From Lachnospiraceae bacterium UBA7054 (GTDB taxonomy: Bacteria; Bacillota; Clostridia; Lachnospirales; Lachnospiraceae), in NCBI GenBank assembly GCA_002492725.1, contig DLAF01000062.1, positions 1-59,643 of the forward strand: a stretch of DNA of 59,643 nucleotides, read 5' to 3'. Position 1 is the stretch's first letter; every line of letters starts with the position of its first letter. Shown piece by piece: positions 1-8,791 of this stretch. Below the pieces are notes generated by a model that saw only the letters and a program-made list of their open reading frames with translations, ran no database searches and had not been told where the DNA came from. A program made the position numbers and the translations under genes.

Positions 1-72
1 CTTGACAAAGGGTATAGTTTATTAAAAGCTACCTATAGCGTAAAGGAAAAGTGGTATTCTGTCAAATAGCAC

Positions 73-101
73 TTGCAATGGAAGAAAAAGGGTGCTATAA
101 T
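73..101 (+). promoter_or_regulatory. promoter of the rimP-nusA-infB operon
   Basis: A -35 TTGCAA (73-78) and a perfect -10 TATAAT (96-101) are separated by exactly 17 bp. Transcription would start near 108, leaving a leader of about 85 nt before rimP that contains the hairpin at 132-159. No other convincing promoter is seen before ribF, so this probably drives the whole rimP-to-ribF run. Confidence 0.8.
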
Positions 102-131
102 ACTTTCAGTATTCAGAATGGTTACTGAGAT

Positions 132-159
132 AAAGAGTGGACTTGCGAGTCCGCTCTTT
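132..159 (+). promoter_or_regulatory. leader hairpin upstream of rimP (attenuator-like)
   Basis: Positions 132-143 and 148-159 form a 12-bp stem with one G-U wobble around a four-base TGCG loop, which is of the UNCG type. The 3' arm ends in CTCTTT, giving only a short U tract. It sits between the promoter at 73-101 and the rimP ribosome binding site. It could be an attenuator, a processing site or a stability element. Confidence 0.6.
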
Positions 160-191
160 CTATGTGCAAGGGCATTATTAAGGAGAGAAGG

Positions 192-656
192 ATGTCTAAA
201 AGAGAAACTTACGAGGAGCGGACAGAGAGCCTTCTTTCTCCCATCGTCAGCAAAGCGGGAGTAGAGGTCTACGATGTGGAGTATGTGAAAGAGGGAAAAG
301 ACTACTATCTGCGGGTCTATATCGACAAACCGGGCGGTGTAAACATTCAGGACTGTGAAGATGTGAGCCGCGCCCTGTCGGATGCGCTCGACGCGGAGGA
401 TTTTATCCCGGATGCTTATATCCTGGAGGTCAGCAGTCCCGGGCTTGGCAGGGTCTTAAAAAAGGACCGGCATTTGGAGCAGAGTCTGGGAGCAGAGGTC
501 GAAATCAAGACTTACAAACCGATTGATGGAACGAAGGAGTTTTTGGGAGTTTTGAAGGCGTATGACGCGGGAACGATCACCATAGAGGAGAACGGATCCC
601 CACATGTCTTTGAGAGACAGGATATTGCGACGGTCAGACTGGCATTTGATTTCTGA
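192..656 (+). CDS. rimP: ribosome maturation factor RimP
   Basis: RimP acts in late maturation of the 30S ribosomal subunit in the cytoplasm. The 154-residue product has the family's usual length. The conserved EVSSPGLGR signature is at residues 79-87, the N-terminal alpha/beta domain precedes it, and a small C-terminal SH3-like beta barrel follows (GVLKAYDAGTITIEE). An in-frame ATG at 162 would add ten residues, but the ATG at 192 is preceded by AAGGAG at 180-185 with 6-nt spacing and is preferred. It is the first gene of the classic Firmicute rimP-nusA-ylxR-L7Ae-infB operon, and nusA starts 45 bp downstream. Confidence 0.96.
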   Translation: MSKRETYEERTESLLSPIVSKAGVEVYDVEYVKEGKDYYLRVYIDKPGGVNIQDCEDVSRALSDALDAEDFIPDAYILEVSSPGLGRVLKKDRHLEQSLGAEVEIKTYKPIDGTKEFLGVLKAYDAGTITIEENGSPHVFERQDIATVRLAFDF

Positions 657-701
657 CGCGTTAAGGATAATCAGCAATGAGACATAGGAGGACAATGGAA
701 A

Positions 702-1895
702 ATGAATAAGGAATTGATGGAGGCGCTGGAGATTCTGGAGAGGGAGAAGGAAATCAGCAAAGACACCCTCTTTGAGGCCATCGAGAATTCTCTGATCACC
801 GCCTACAGAAACCACTACGGCAAGGCGGACAATGTGAAGGTGGAGATCGACAGGGAAACCTGTGACTACTATTGCTATGCGGAGAAGGAAGTCGTGGAGG
901 AAGTTGAGGATCCGGTGATGCAGATTTCACCGGAAGATGCGCAGGAGATTGACCCGGCGGCCAAGGTGGGTGATATCGTCCGTGTGGAGATCCGTTCCAA
1001 GGAGTTTGGCCGCATTGCGACCCAGAATGCCAAGAGCGTGATCTTGCAGAAGATTCGTGAGGAGGAGCGCAGTGTCATTTACAACCAGTATTTCGAGAAA
1101 GAAAAGGATGTGGTGACGGGCATTGTCCAGCGTTATATGGGGAAGAACATTTCTATTAACCTTGGCAAGGCGGATGCTATCTTAAATGAGAACGAGCAAG
1201 TGAAAACCGAGCATTTTCGTCCGACGGAGCGTATCAAGGTGTACATTTTAGAGGTGAGAAACACCCCCAAGGGGCCGAGAATCCTGGTGAGCCGCACGCA
1301 CCCTGAGTTGGTGAAGCGTCTCTTTGAGTCCGAGGTGACGGAAATCAAGGACGGCACGGTCGAGATTATGAGCATTGCCAGAGAGGCGGGCAGCAGGACG
1401 AAGCTTGCGGTACGCTCCAACAATCCAAACGTGGATGCGGTGGGTGCCTGCGTGGGCATCAACGGCGCCAGGGTCAATTCTATCGTAGATGAGCTTTGTG
1501 GGGAGAAAATCGACATTGTCAACTGGGATGAGAACCCGGGCAATCTGATTCAGAATGCGCTTTCCCCGGCAAAGATCGTGGCGGTGTTTGCGGATCCCGA
1601 TGAGAAGACGGCAAAGGTCGTAGTGCCGGATTACCAGCTTTCCCTTGCCATCGGTAAGGAGGGACAAAACGCAAGGCTGGCGGCAAGGCTGACGGGATAT
1701 AAGATTGACATCAAGAGCGAAACACAGGCCAAAGATGCGCCCGGCTTCCGCTATGAGGACTACGTCTATGACGATGAGGAATATGACGAGGAAGGCTACG
1801 ATGAGGAGTACGGGGAAGAGGCGTACACCGAAGAGAGCAGTGATGAGGCCTATGAGCAGGAAGAAGCGGTAGAAGAAGACGGCGCCGAGGCATAA
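702..1895 (+). CDS. nusA: transcription termination/antitermination factor NusA
   Basis: NusA binds RNA polymerase and nascent RNA and modulates pausing, termination and antitermination. The 397-residue protein shows the NusA N-terminal domain (about 1-130), an S1 domain (about 137-200), and two KH domains (about 230-345) with VGINGARVNSIV and IGKEGQNARLAARL motifs. The last roughly 45 residues are a very acidic tail rich in repeated Glu-Glu-Tyr and Asp-Glu-Glu-Tyr units; low-complexity acidic tails are seen in some clostridial NusA proteins. The ATG at 702 has AGGAGG at 686-691. A four-codon out-of-frame ORF (ATG at 695) overlaps this start but is too close to the ribosome binding site to be credible. 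Confidence 0.97.
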   Translation: MNKELMEALEILEREKEISKDTLFEAIENSLITAYRNHYGKADNVKVEIDRETCDYYCYAEKEVVEEVEDPVMQISPEDAQEIDPAAKVGDIVRVEIRSKEFGRIATQNAKSVILQKIREEERSVIYNQYFEKEKDVVTGIVQRYMGKNISINLGKADAILNENEQVKTEHFRPTERIKVYILEVRNTPKGPRILVSRTHPELVKRLFESEVTEIKDGTVEIMSIAREAGSRTKLAVRSNNPNVDAVGACVGINGARVNSIVDELCGEKIDIVNWDENPGNLIQNALSPAKIVAVFADPDEKTAKVVVPDYQLSLAIGKEGQNARLAARLTGYKIDIKSETQAKDAPGFRYEDYVYDDEEYDEEGYDEEYGEEAYTEESSDEAYEQEEAVEEDGAEA

Positions 1896-1950
1896 GCGCA
1901 GGATTCTCAGGGTGTGTTACAGAGTGGACTGCTCAGAAATGAGGATAAAT

Positions 1951-2241
1951 ATGGCAAAAAAAATATCTCTGCGCCAGTGCGTGGGCTGCGGGGAAATGAA
2001 AGATAAAAAAGAGATGATGCGCGTGCTCAAAAGTGCAGAGGGACCGATATTTCTTGATATGACGGGAAGAAAGAACGGCAGGGGCGCCTATTTGTGCAGG
2101 CAGAAGGAGTGTCTTGCCAGAGCCGAAAAGAACAAGGGCCTGGAACGTTCTTTGAAGCAGCGCATACCGGACGAAATATACGAGGCTCTGGAGAAGCAAT
2201 TTGAGGAGGGCGGGCATGAAGCAGATACCGGGAAAGGATAA
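1951..2241 (+). CDS. ylxR: YlxR/RnpM family RNA-binding protein
   Basis: A 96-residue member of the YlxR (DUF448) family, a small nucleic-acid-binding protein encoded between nusA and infB; family members have been renamed RnpM for modulation of RNase P. Visible marks are the N-terminal LRQCVGCGE motif, the central GRGAYLC motif and a basic C-terminal helix with LKQRIP. An upstream in-frame ATG at 1912 would add 13 residues with no family similarity, so MAKKISLRQ at 1951 is taken as the start; the site before it (GAGG) is weak. Its 3' end overlaps the next gene by 26 bp, indicating translational coupling. Confidence 0.93.
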   Translation: MAKKISLRQCVGCGEMKDKKEMMRVLKSAEGPIFLDMTGRKNGRGAYLCRQKECLARAEKNKGLERSLKQRIPDEIYEALEKQFEEGGHEADTGKG

Positions 2242-2539
2242 GGTATTATCCATGCTGGGACTCGCCGCTCGCTCCAGAAATGTTGTCAGTGGCGGATTTG
2301 CAACGGAAACTGCAGTAAAGAGCGGTAAGGCGCACCTGGTCATCATAGCGGAGGACGCGTCGGATAATACCAGAAAGAAGTATAATAACATGTGTGATTA
2401 TTATGAGGTACCCTGTGCCTTCTATGGGACGAAAGAGGTGATCGGCCACTCGATGGGCAGGGAAGAACGATCAGTCCTTGCGGTGACAGACGAGGGATTT
2501 GCAAATTCGATACAGAAGCATTTAGCGGACTCGAAATAG
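2216..2539 (+). CDS. ribosomal protein L7Ae family protein (YlxQ-like)
   Basis: A 107-residue L7Ae/L30e/S12e/Gadd45-type protein, a family whose members bind kink-turn RNA. Family traits are LGLAARSRNVVSGG near the N-terminus, the LVIIAEDASDNTRKKY segment, and a C-terminal VTDEGFANSI. The ATG at 2216 lies inside the end of ylxR and is preceded by GAGGAGGG at 2203-2210. The position between ylxR and infB is the standard place for the YlxQ paralogue. The next gene starts 15 bp after the stop. Confidence 0.92.
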   Translation: MKQIPGKDKVLSMLGLAARSRNVVSGGFATETAVKSGKAHLVIIAEDASDNTRKKYNNMCDYYEVPCAFYGTKEVIGHSMGREERSVLAVTDEGFANSIQKHLADSK

Positions 2540-2554
2540 GTGGAGGTAGTAAGT

Positions 2555-5401
2555 ATGGCGAAGATGAAAGTACATGAGCTGGCAAAAGAGTTGGACAAAA
2601 AGAGCAAGGAGTTGATCGACTTTTTGCAGGCTAAAGGATATGAGGTTAAGGTGGCGCAAAGCTCCATAGAGGACGATGCGATCGCGCTGGTGCGCAAGGC
2701 CTTTGGAGCTGACGGGAAGGCTGATGCGGCGAACCGGAAGGAAGCGGCGTCCGAAAAGAAAGATATGCCGATAAAGAAGGACGTTTCGCCGGCAGGGGAA
2801 GCGGTACCTGTTGAAAAGAAGGAAGAAAAGGGGCCTAAGGAGAAAAAGGCAGCGCCCGCAGGAGAGGAGAAACCGCAGGCGGAGAAGGCACCCGCAGCGT
2901 CAAAATCCGAGGGCTCGAGGACTGAGGGGAAAACGGAGTCCAGGACAGATGCGCCGAAAAAGAAGAGGATCATCTTCGTGAGCAACCCCCACAATTCCAA
3001 GATGGGAGGACGCCCGGCGCAGGGTGGCGGACAAAACAGGGGGGGCAGCAGACCCATGTCGAATGGGGCCCGTCCCGTACAGCCACAAAATACACCGCAT
3101 AAGATTGTACGTCCCACCCAGAAGCCGATCCCGGTGACGGCGGAACCCTATGAGGTTCGTCAGCGGCAGCAGGAGGAGAGACGGCTCGAACAGCGGCAGC
3201 AGGAGAAACGGGAAAGCGCCAAAAATGAGGCGGCCGCAGCAAGATCGGCAGCCGGACAGGAGAGAACGGGCAGTGCAGAAGAAAATCGCAGACCTGAAAG
3301 CCAGAGCAGGCAGAATCATAACGGTGGTCAGACTGATCGCAGGGGTGGCGCTGCTCCCTTCGCTGCTGGCAGGAATGGCGGAAATAGTGACCGCCCTCAG
3401 AGAGGAGCTGGCGGGCAGGACAATAGATTTCGGAAAAATAACGTTCAGAAGGACTTTGTCGCTGCCGCGCCCGCTAAGGACGTGCCAAATCACAGGGAAG
3501 ACGAGAAGCGCAGGGCAAATCAGGACAGGGATAAGAGGTCGAAAAAGGACCACATTTACGAGGAAGACAATGCGGCAGTAAAGAACCGCAGCAAGGCAGG
3601 CCGCTTTATTAAACCGGAGAAGAAGCCGGAGGAGGCAAAGGAGGAGCAGATCAAGGTCATCACGATCCCGGAGACGCTGACCATCAAGGAACTGGCTGAC
3701 AAGATGAAAATCCAGCCCTCAGCGATTATTAAAAAGCTGTTCCTGCAGGGACAGGTTGTGACCTTAAACTCTGATGTTTCCTATGAAGAAGCGGAGAATA
3801 TCGCCATCGAGTACGAGATCATCTGCGAGAAGGAAGTCAAGGTCGATGTGATCGAGGAACTTTTGCGCGAGGAGGAGGAGGACGCCTCCACCATGGTATC
3901 GCGTCCGCCCGTCATCTGCGTGATGGGACACGTAGACCATGGTAAGACTTCGCTGCTGGATGCCATCCGTAAGACCAATGTGACGGATAAGGAGGCAGGC
4001 GGTATCACACAGGCCATCGGTGCCTATACTGTGAGTGTCAAGGGGCAGAGTATCACCTTCTTGGATACGCCTGGCCATGAGGCGTTCACGGCCATGCGTA
4101 TGCGCGGCGCGAATTCTACGGATATCGCCGTTTTGGTGGTGGCGGCTGATGATGGCGTGATGCCCCAGACAGTGGAGGCAATCAACCATGCAAAGGCTGC
4201 CGGTATTGAGATTATCGTGGCGGTGAATAAGATTGATAAGCCGAATGCAAATATTGACCGTGTGAAACAGGAGATGACGGAATATGAGCTGATCCCGGTA
4301 GACTGGGGCGGGTCCACGGAGTTTGTGCCTGTATCTGCGAAATCCGGGGAAGGCATTGAAAATCTGTTGGAGACGATTCTGCTCACGGCAGAGATTCTGG
4401 AACTTAAGGCGAATCCCGACAGGAATGCGCGAGGCCTGGTCATTGAGGCGGAACTTGACAAGGGAAGAGGACCCGTGGCTACCGTTTTGGTACAGAAGGG
4501 AACGCTCCATGTAGGCGACTTTATCTCCGCAGGCGCAAGCCACGGCAAGGTGAGGGCCATGATCGATGACAAGGGCAGACGGGTAAAGGAGGCGACGCCC
4601 TCCACACCGGTGGAAATTCTCGGACTGTCCGATGTGCCCAGCGCCGGTGAGGTGTTCATTGTACACGAGAACGACAAGAGCGCAAAAACTTATGCAGACA
4701 CATATCTTGCGCAGCATAAGGAGGAGATGCTTGCCGATACCAAGACAAAGATGTCCCTGGATGATCTGTTCAACCAGATTCAGGAAGGGAACCTGAAGGA
4801 ACTTAACCTGATTGTCAAGGCGGACGTACAGGGCAGCGTGGAGGCCTTGAAACAGAGCCTGAGCAAGCTTTCCAACGAGGAAGTGGTCGTGAAGTGTATC
4901 CATGGCGGTGTGGGTGCCATCAACGAGTCGGATGTGTCTTTAGCTTCCGCATCATCGGCCATCATCATAGGCTTCAATGTGAGACCTGACGCCACGGCGA
5001 AAACAGTGGCGGAGCGCGAGGGCGTGGATGTGCGTCTCTACAAGGTCATCTATCAGGCAATCGAGGATATCGAGGCTGCCATGAAGGGTATGCTTGATCC
5101 CGTCTTTGAGGAAAAGGTGATCGGGCATGCAGAGGTGAGACAGATCTTTAAGGCATCTGCCATCGGTAATATTGCGGGTTCCTATGTGCTTGACGGCGAG
5201 TTCCAGAGAGGCTGTAAGATTCGTATCCGCAGAGGAGAAGAGCAGATTTACGAGGGGGAGCTTGCTTCTCTCAAGCGCTTTAAGGACGATGTCAAGGAGG
5301 TCAAGGCCGGTTTCGAGTGCGGTCTCGTGTTCGAGGGCTTTGACAAGATGGAAGAGCTTGACATCGTGGAAGCTTACATCATGGTTGAGGTGCCGCGTTA
5401 A
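2555..5401 (+). CDS. infB: translation initiation factor IF-2
   Basis: The GTPase that delivers initiator tRNA to the 30S subunit and promotes subunit joining. The 948-residue protein has an IF2 N-terminal helix bundle (MAKMKVHELAKELDKKS), then about 320 residues of low-complexity sequence rich in Lys/Glu/Ala and later Arg/Gln/Gly/Asn. A second IF2_N module follows near 370-420. The GTPase domain has G1 GHVDHGKTS near residue 457, DTPGHEAF as G3 and NKIDKP as G4, followed by domains II, III and IV. GGAGG at 2542-2546 places the start at ATG 2555; a GTG at 2540 is in frame but has no such site. The long variable linker makes it larger than the E. coli alpha form. Confidence 0.97.
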   Translation: MAKMKVHELAKELDKKSKELIDFLQAKGYEVKVAQSSIEDDAIALVRKAFGADGKADAANRKEAASEKKDMPIKKDVSPAGEAVPVEKKEEKGPKEKKAAPAGEEKPQAEKAPAASKSEGSRTEGKTESRTDAPKKKRIIFVSNPHNSKMGGRPAQGGGQNRGGSRPMSNGARPVQPQNTPHKIVRPTQKPIPVTAEPYEVRQRQQEERRLEQRQQEKRESAKNEAAAARSAAGQERTGSAEENRRPESQSRQNHNGGQTDRRGGAAPFAAGRNGGNSDRPQRGAGGQDNRFRKNNVQKDFVAAAPAKDVPNHREDEKRRANQDRDKRSKKDHIYEEDNAAVKNRSKAGRFIKPEKKPEEAKEEQIKVITIPETLTIKELADKMKIQPSAIIKKLFLQGQVVTLNSDVSYEEAENIAIEYEIICEKEVKVDVIEELLREEEEDASTMVSRPPVICVMGHVDHGKTSLLDAIRKTNVTDKEAGGITQAIGAYTVSVKGQSITFLDTPGHEAFTAMRMRGANSTDIAVLVVAADDGVMPQTVEAINHAKAAGIEIIVAVNKIDKPNANIDRVKQEMTEYELIPVDWGGSTEFVPVSAKSGEGIENLLETILLTAEILELKANPDRNARGLVIEAELDKGRGPVATVLVQKGTLHVGDFISAGASHGKVRAMIDDKGRRVKEATPSTPVEILGLSDVPSAGEVFIVHENDKSAKTYADTYLAQHKEEMLADTKTKMSLDDLFNQIQEGNLKELNLIVKADVQGSVEALKQSLSKLSNEEVVVKCIHGGVGAINESDVSLASASSAIIIGFNVRPDATAKTVAEREGVDVRLYKVIYQAIEDIEAAMKGMLDPVFEEKVIGHAEVRQIFKASAIGNIAGSYVLDGEFQRGCKIRIRRGEEQIYEGELASLKRFKDDVKEVKAGFECGLVFEGFDKMEELDIVEAYIMVEVPR

Positions 5402-5454
5402 GCATAAAATATCATTTGTTATCAATAAAAGCGCAGAGGAAAGGATGAGCTGCA

Positions 5455-5859
5455 ATGCGTAAAAACAGTGTTAAAAATACCCGCATCAACGGGGAGGTAC
5501 AGCGAGTGCTGGCACAGATCATCAGGGGAGAGATCAAGGATCCCCGGATCGCGCCCATGACCTCGGTGGTGGCGGTGGAAGTAGCGCCGGATTTAAAGAC
5601 CTGTAAGGCGTGGATCAGCGTGCTCGGAGACGAGAAAGCGCAGACGGATACGCTTGCCGGGTTAAAGAGTGCGGAAGGCTATATCCGCGGACAGCTCGCA
5701 CGGATCATCAATCTGCGAAATACACCGCAGATCACCTTTATCATGGATCAATCCATTGCCTACGGGGTGAGTATGTCAAAGCGGATTGAGGAAGTGGTGG
5801 CGTCCGACAGGGAGGCTGCCGGAGAAAGCAAGGGGAGTGAGGATGAAGAGAATCAATGA
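5455..5859 (+). CDS. rbfA: 30S ribosome-binding factor RbfA
   Basis: RbfA binds the 30S subunit and is needed for 16S rRNA 5' end processing and cold adaptation. The 134-residue product has the family length and typical segments: RINGEVQRVLAQII at the N-terminus, IRGEIKDPRI, and a C-terminal LRNTPQITFIMDQSI motif. It lies 53 bp after infB, and its last 17 bp overlap nrnA. The tail after residue 115 is acidic and lies largely in the overlap region. Confidence 0.95.
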   Translation: MRKNSVKNTRINGEVQRVLAQIIRGEIKDPRIAPMTSVVAVEVAPDLKTCKAWISVLGDEKAQTDTLAGLKSAEGYIRGQLARIINLRNTPQITFIMDQSIAYGVSMSKRIEEVVASDREAAGESKGSEDEENQ

Positions 5860-6811
5860 TTTGACCGGTGCAAAGACCATAGCAATCGGCGGACACGTGA
5901 GACCTGATGGGGACTGTGTCTGTTCCGTCATGGCGCTGTACCGTTATCTGAAAAAGGAGGTTCCAGGGGCGCAGATAGACGTTTATCTGGAGGAACCGCC
6001 TGCAGTTTTTCGGATTTTAGATGATATTGAAGTTATTAAATCAGAATTTAACACCAACATGTGCTATGATGTTTTCTTTGCGCTTGACTGCAACGAGGAA
6101 CGGCTGGGGGATGCGCAGCCCATCTTTGCGCGGGCGCACAGACGGATCAATATCGATCATCACATCAGCAACGCCGGCTGCGGCGATGAGCATGTGGTGG
6201 AACCGGAGAGAAGTTCCACGGCGGAGCTTCTGTATGAGCTGATGGAGCCTTCGCTTGTGGATGAGGAGATTGCCAAGGCCATTTATATCGGTATTGCTCA
6301 CGATACAGGAGTGTTCCGCTTTTCCAACACGTCTCCGCGGACGATGGAGATTGCCTCGGAATTACTTAAATTTGGATTTGATTTTTCAAGTCTGATTGAG
6401 GCAACCTACTATGAGAAGACTTATTTGCAGACGCAGATCTTGGGCAGAGCCATTCTGGAGAGTGTGCGTTTTATGGAGGATCGCTGCATTGTCAGTATGG
6501 TGAGCCGCCGCATGATGGAGTTTTATCAGGTGGGTCCCAAGGATCTGGACGGTATTGTCAACCAGCTGCAGGCTGTCAAGGGAGTGGACTGCGCCATCTT
6601 TATGTATGAGATCGGGACGCTTACGTACAAGGTGAGTATGCGCTCCAACGGTGTGGTGGACGTGTCGGAGGTAGCCTTGAAATTTGGCGGCGGCGGTCAT
6701 GTGCGGGCTGCGGGCTGCACGATGAACGGAACCTATCACGACAATATCAACAACCTTTCACATGAGATTGCGGCACAGCTTTCGCGGGCACGTTTGCGGG
6801 AGCAGGTATAG
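5843..6811 (+). CDS. nrnA: DHH family phosphoesterase, oligoribonuclease/pAp phosphatase NrnA
   Basis: NrnA degrades short oligoribonucleotides and dephosphorylates 3',5'-pAp. The 322-residue protein has the DHH domain: an HVRPDGDC metal motif at residues 18-25, a second Asp in FFALDCNE, and the family-defining NIDHHISN near residue 103. The DHHA1 domain has GGGGHVRAAG near 280. The start is the ATG at 5843, which has AGGGGAG 5 nt upstream and overlaps rbfA by 17 bp; the upstream ATG at 5786 would only read through rbfA in another frame. Together with RbfA and TruB it continues the RNA-processing theme of the operon. Confidence 0.93.
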   Translation: MKRINDLTGAKTIAIGGHVRPDGDCVCSVMALYRYLKKEVPGAQIDVYLEEPPAVFRILDDIEVIKSEFNTNMCYDVFFALDCNEERLGDAQPIFARAHRRINIDHHISNAGCGDEHVVEPERSSTAELLYELMEPSLVDEEIAKAIYIGIAHDTGVFRFSNTSPRTMEIASELLKFGFDFSSLIEATYYEKTYLQTQILGRAILESVRFMEDRCIVSMVSRRMMEFYQVGPKDLDGIVNQLQAVKGVDCAIFMYEIGTLTYKVSMRSNGVVDVSEVALKFGGGGHVRAAGCTMNGTYHDNINNLSHEIAAQLSRARLREQV

Positions 6812-6832
6812 CACATAGCAATAAGGAGATTT

Positions 6833-7747
6833 ATGTACAACGGAATCCTGAATGTATACAAAGAAGCGGGCTACACGTCCCACGATGTGGTGGCCAAGCT
6901 TCGGGGTATCTGCAGACAGAAAAAGATAGGACATACAGGGACACTTGACCCGGATGCGGTCGGCGTGCTCCCTGTATGTTTTGGTTCGGGAACGAAGCTT
7001 AGCGATCTGCTCACTGATTGGGACAAGGAATATATTGCGGTTCTGAGGCTGGGACTTTCCACGGATACGCAGGATATTTCAGGACAGGTGTTATCGAAAG
7101 CGGATGAGGAAGCGCTGGCGAAATTGGACGAGGAAGCGGTGCGGGAAAACATTCTGCATTTTTTGGGCGGTTACGAACAGACGCCTCCCATGTATTCAGC
7201 CCTAAAGGTGAACGGCAAGAAGCTCTACGAGCTTGCCAGAGCCGGGAAAGAAGTGGAGCGTAAGCCCCGTCCGGTGACGATCAGTGAGCTGGAGATCCTT
7301 AAGATGGCCCTGCCGTTAGTGCGCTTTCGCGTGGTCTGCTCCAAAGGCACCTATATCCGCACGCTCTGTCATGACATTGGAGAACGGCTTTTGGTGGGCG
7401 GCGTGATGGAAAGCCTTACGAGAAGCCGGGTCGGTATCTTTGGTATCGACGGGGCGATGACGCTTTCGCAAATTGAAAGACTGCGCGATGAAGATAAGAT
7501 ATCGGATGTTATTATTAAACCTGATGCTGTGTTTGGGAATCTGCGGGCGGTAACGGTGGAAGAAAGCGGAGAGCGGCTTCTTCGAAACGGCAATCGCATC
7601 CCTGAAGCAATGTTTGCGCGGTTTTTGCCTTTAAAAGCGGGAGAAGAGGTTCGCATGTATGACGCGGCGGGCCGTTTTTACGGAATTTATCAGTATCAGG
7701 ACAGGGAGCGGGACGCGAAGCCCTTAAAAATGTTTTTATCGGAGTAA
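6833..7747 (+). CDS. truB: tRNA pseudouridine(55) synthase TruB
   Basis: Converts U55 in the T-loop of elongator tRNAs to pseudouridine. The 304-residue protein contains the TruB motif GHTGTLDPDAVG with the catalytic Asp at residue 39, the KxxGYTSHDVV N-terminal segment, YSALKVNGKKLYELAR near 122, and CSKGTYIRTLCHDIG. The C-terminal part resembles a PUA-like RNA-binding domain. AAGGAG at 6823-6828 precedes the ATG. It is 21 bp downstream of nrnA and 22 bp upstream of ribF, all in one direction. Confidence 0.96.
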   Translation: MYNGILNVYKEAGYTSHDVVAKLRGICRQKKIGHTGTLDPDAVGVLPVCFGSGTKLSDLLTDWDKEYIAVLRLGLSTDTQDISGQVLSKADEEALAKLDEEAVRENILHFLGGYEQTPPMYSALKVNGKKLYELARAGKEVERKPRPVTISELEILKMALPLVRFRVVCSKGTYIRTLCHDIGERLLVGGVMESLTRSRVGIFGIDGAMTLSQIERLRDEDKISDVIIKPDAVFGNLRAVTVEESGERLLRNGNRIPEAMFARFLPLKAGEEVRMYDAAGRFYGIYQYQDRERDAKPLKMFLSE

Positions 7748-7769
7748 ATCGGGAACAAGGGAAAAGAGT

Positions 7770-8687
7770 ATGGAGATCATAGAAGGTACGACAGACTTTA
7801 TGCTGTCACAAAAAAGCGCCGTCGCCATCGGTAAGTTTGACGGGATTCATCTGGGACATCAAAAACTGCTCTCACATCTGACCTCGCAAAAAAAGCAGGG
7901 GCTTATCGCAACGGTCTTTACTTTTGACACACAGGTGTCCGCCTTTTTTGGCGGAGAGGAAAAGGAGCTGACGACCAGAGCGGAGAAACGGGAGGCGTTT
8001 GCTGCGCTGGGCATCGACGTACTGATTGAGTTTCCCTTAAACAGGGAGACGGCGGCCACCGCGCCCGAGGCCTTTGTGGAGCACTATTTGGCAAAGCGGA
8101 TGCGGGCGGCCTATATCTGTGCCGGGCCGGATCTTTCTTTCGGAAAGGGAGGCGCAGGGGACTTTGCTCTGCTTGCGCACTGTGCGGACCGCTTTGGTTA
8201 CTGTACGGAACTGATCGAGAAGGTGAAAGTGGGCGGGAAGGAAGTAAGCTCCACCAGAATCAGGGATGCGGTCCGTCTTGGTAAGATGCAGGATGCGGCA
8301 GAGATGCTCGGCAGACCCTATACGGTGAGAGGATCCGTGGAGCATGGGAAGCAGCTGGGACGCACGCTGGGAATGCCCACCGCGAATCTTGTGCCGGAAA
8401 AGGATAAGCTCCTTCCGCCCAACGGCGTCTATAATACGCGTGTGCAAATCGACGGCAGAAAGAATATCTGCAAAGGGATTTCCAACGTGGGGTGTAAGCC
8501 GACGGTGAGTGATGAGAACAGAGTCGGGATCGAGACCTATCTTTATGATTTTGACGGAGATCTCTACGGGCGTGAAATGATTGTAGAGCTGCTGCATTTT
8601 TGCAGACCGGAGCAAAAATTTGATTCCGTAAAAGCATTAAAGACGCAGATTGCTGCGGATATTGCGGCGGGAAGAGAATTCACGTGA
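7770..8687 (+). CDS. ribF: bifunctional riboflavin kinase/FAD synthetase RibF
   Basis: Phosphorylates riboflavin to FMN and adenylates FMN to FAD. The N-terminal adenylyltransferase domain (about 1-175) has the nucleotidyltransferase motif KFDGIHLGHQKLL and STRIRDAV near 170. The C-terminal riboflavin kinase domain starts with RPYTVRGSVEHGKQLGRTLG and contains the GMPTAN metal/ATP loop, then NGVYNTRV and VGIETYLYDFDGDLYG. Length (305 residues) matches the family. It closes the nusA-infB operon, as in many Firmicutes. Confidence 0.96.
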   Translation: MEIIEGTTDFMLSQKSAVAIGKFDGIHLGHQKLLSHLTSQKKQGLIATVFTFDTQVSAFFGGEEKELTTRAEKREAFAALGIDVLIEFPLNRETAATAPEAFVEHYLAKRMRAAYICAGPDLSFGKGGAGDFALLAHCADRFGYCTELIEKVKVGGKEVSSTRIRDAVRLGKMQDAAEMLGRPYTVRGSVEHGKQLGRTLGMPTANLVPEKDKLLPPNGVYNTRVQIDGRKNICKGISNVGCKPTVSDENRVGIETYLYDFDGDLYGREMIVELLHFCRPEQKFDSVKALKTQIAADIAAGREFT

Positions 8688-8708
8688 TCATATAATTTTA
8701 ACTGGGGC

Positions 8709-8737
8709 TTGTCAGAAAACCCCATATTCGATAAAAT
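8709..8737 (+). promoter_or_regulatory. promoter of the Na/phosphate symporter gene
   Basis: TTGTCA at 8709-8714 and TAAAAT at 8732-8737 are separated by 17 bp. The predicted start near 8744 gives a leader of about 48 nt containing the AAGGA site before the ATG at 8792. Confidence 0.6.
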
Positions 8738-8791
8738 AGTAGCGTATAGCTTTTTATCAGTGATGAACAAAGGAAGGATATCTGAAACGAG

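Noticed and set aside
2..30. TTGACA at positions 2-7 as the rimP promoter
   Set aside because: No -10 at acceptable spacing; the TTGCAA-17-TATAAT at 73-101 is far better.
695..709. Four-codon ORF overlapping the nusA start as a leader peptide
   Set aside because: Its ATG is only 3 nt from AGGAGG, too close for initiation, and so short an ORF can arise by chance.
3764..4903. A 379-codon minus-strand open frame inside infB
   Set aside because: It is the mirror of a GC-rich, conserved gene (IF-2 GTPase domain); its translation has no recognisable domain and it lacks a ribosome binding site.
8704..8725. GGGG/CCCC hairpin after ribF as a terminator
   Set aside because: The stem is only 4-5 bp with a 12-nt loop and no U tract, and it overlaps the next promoter.
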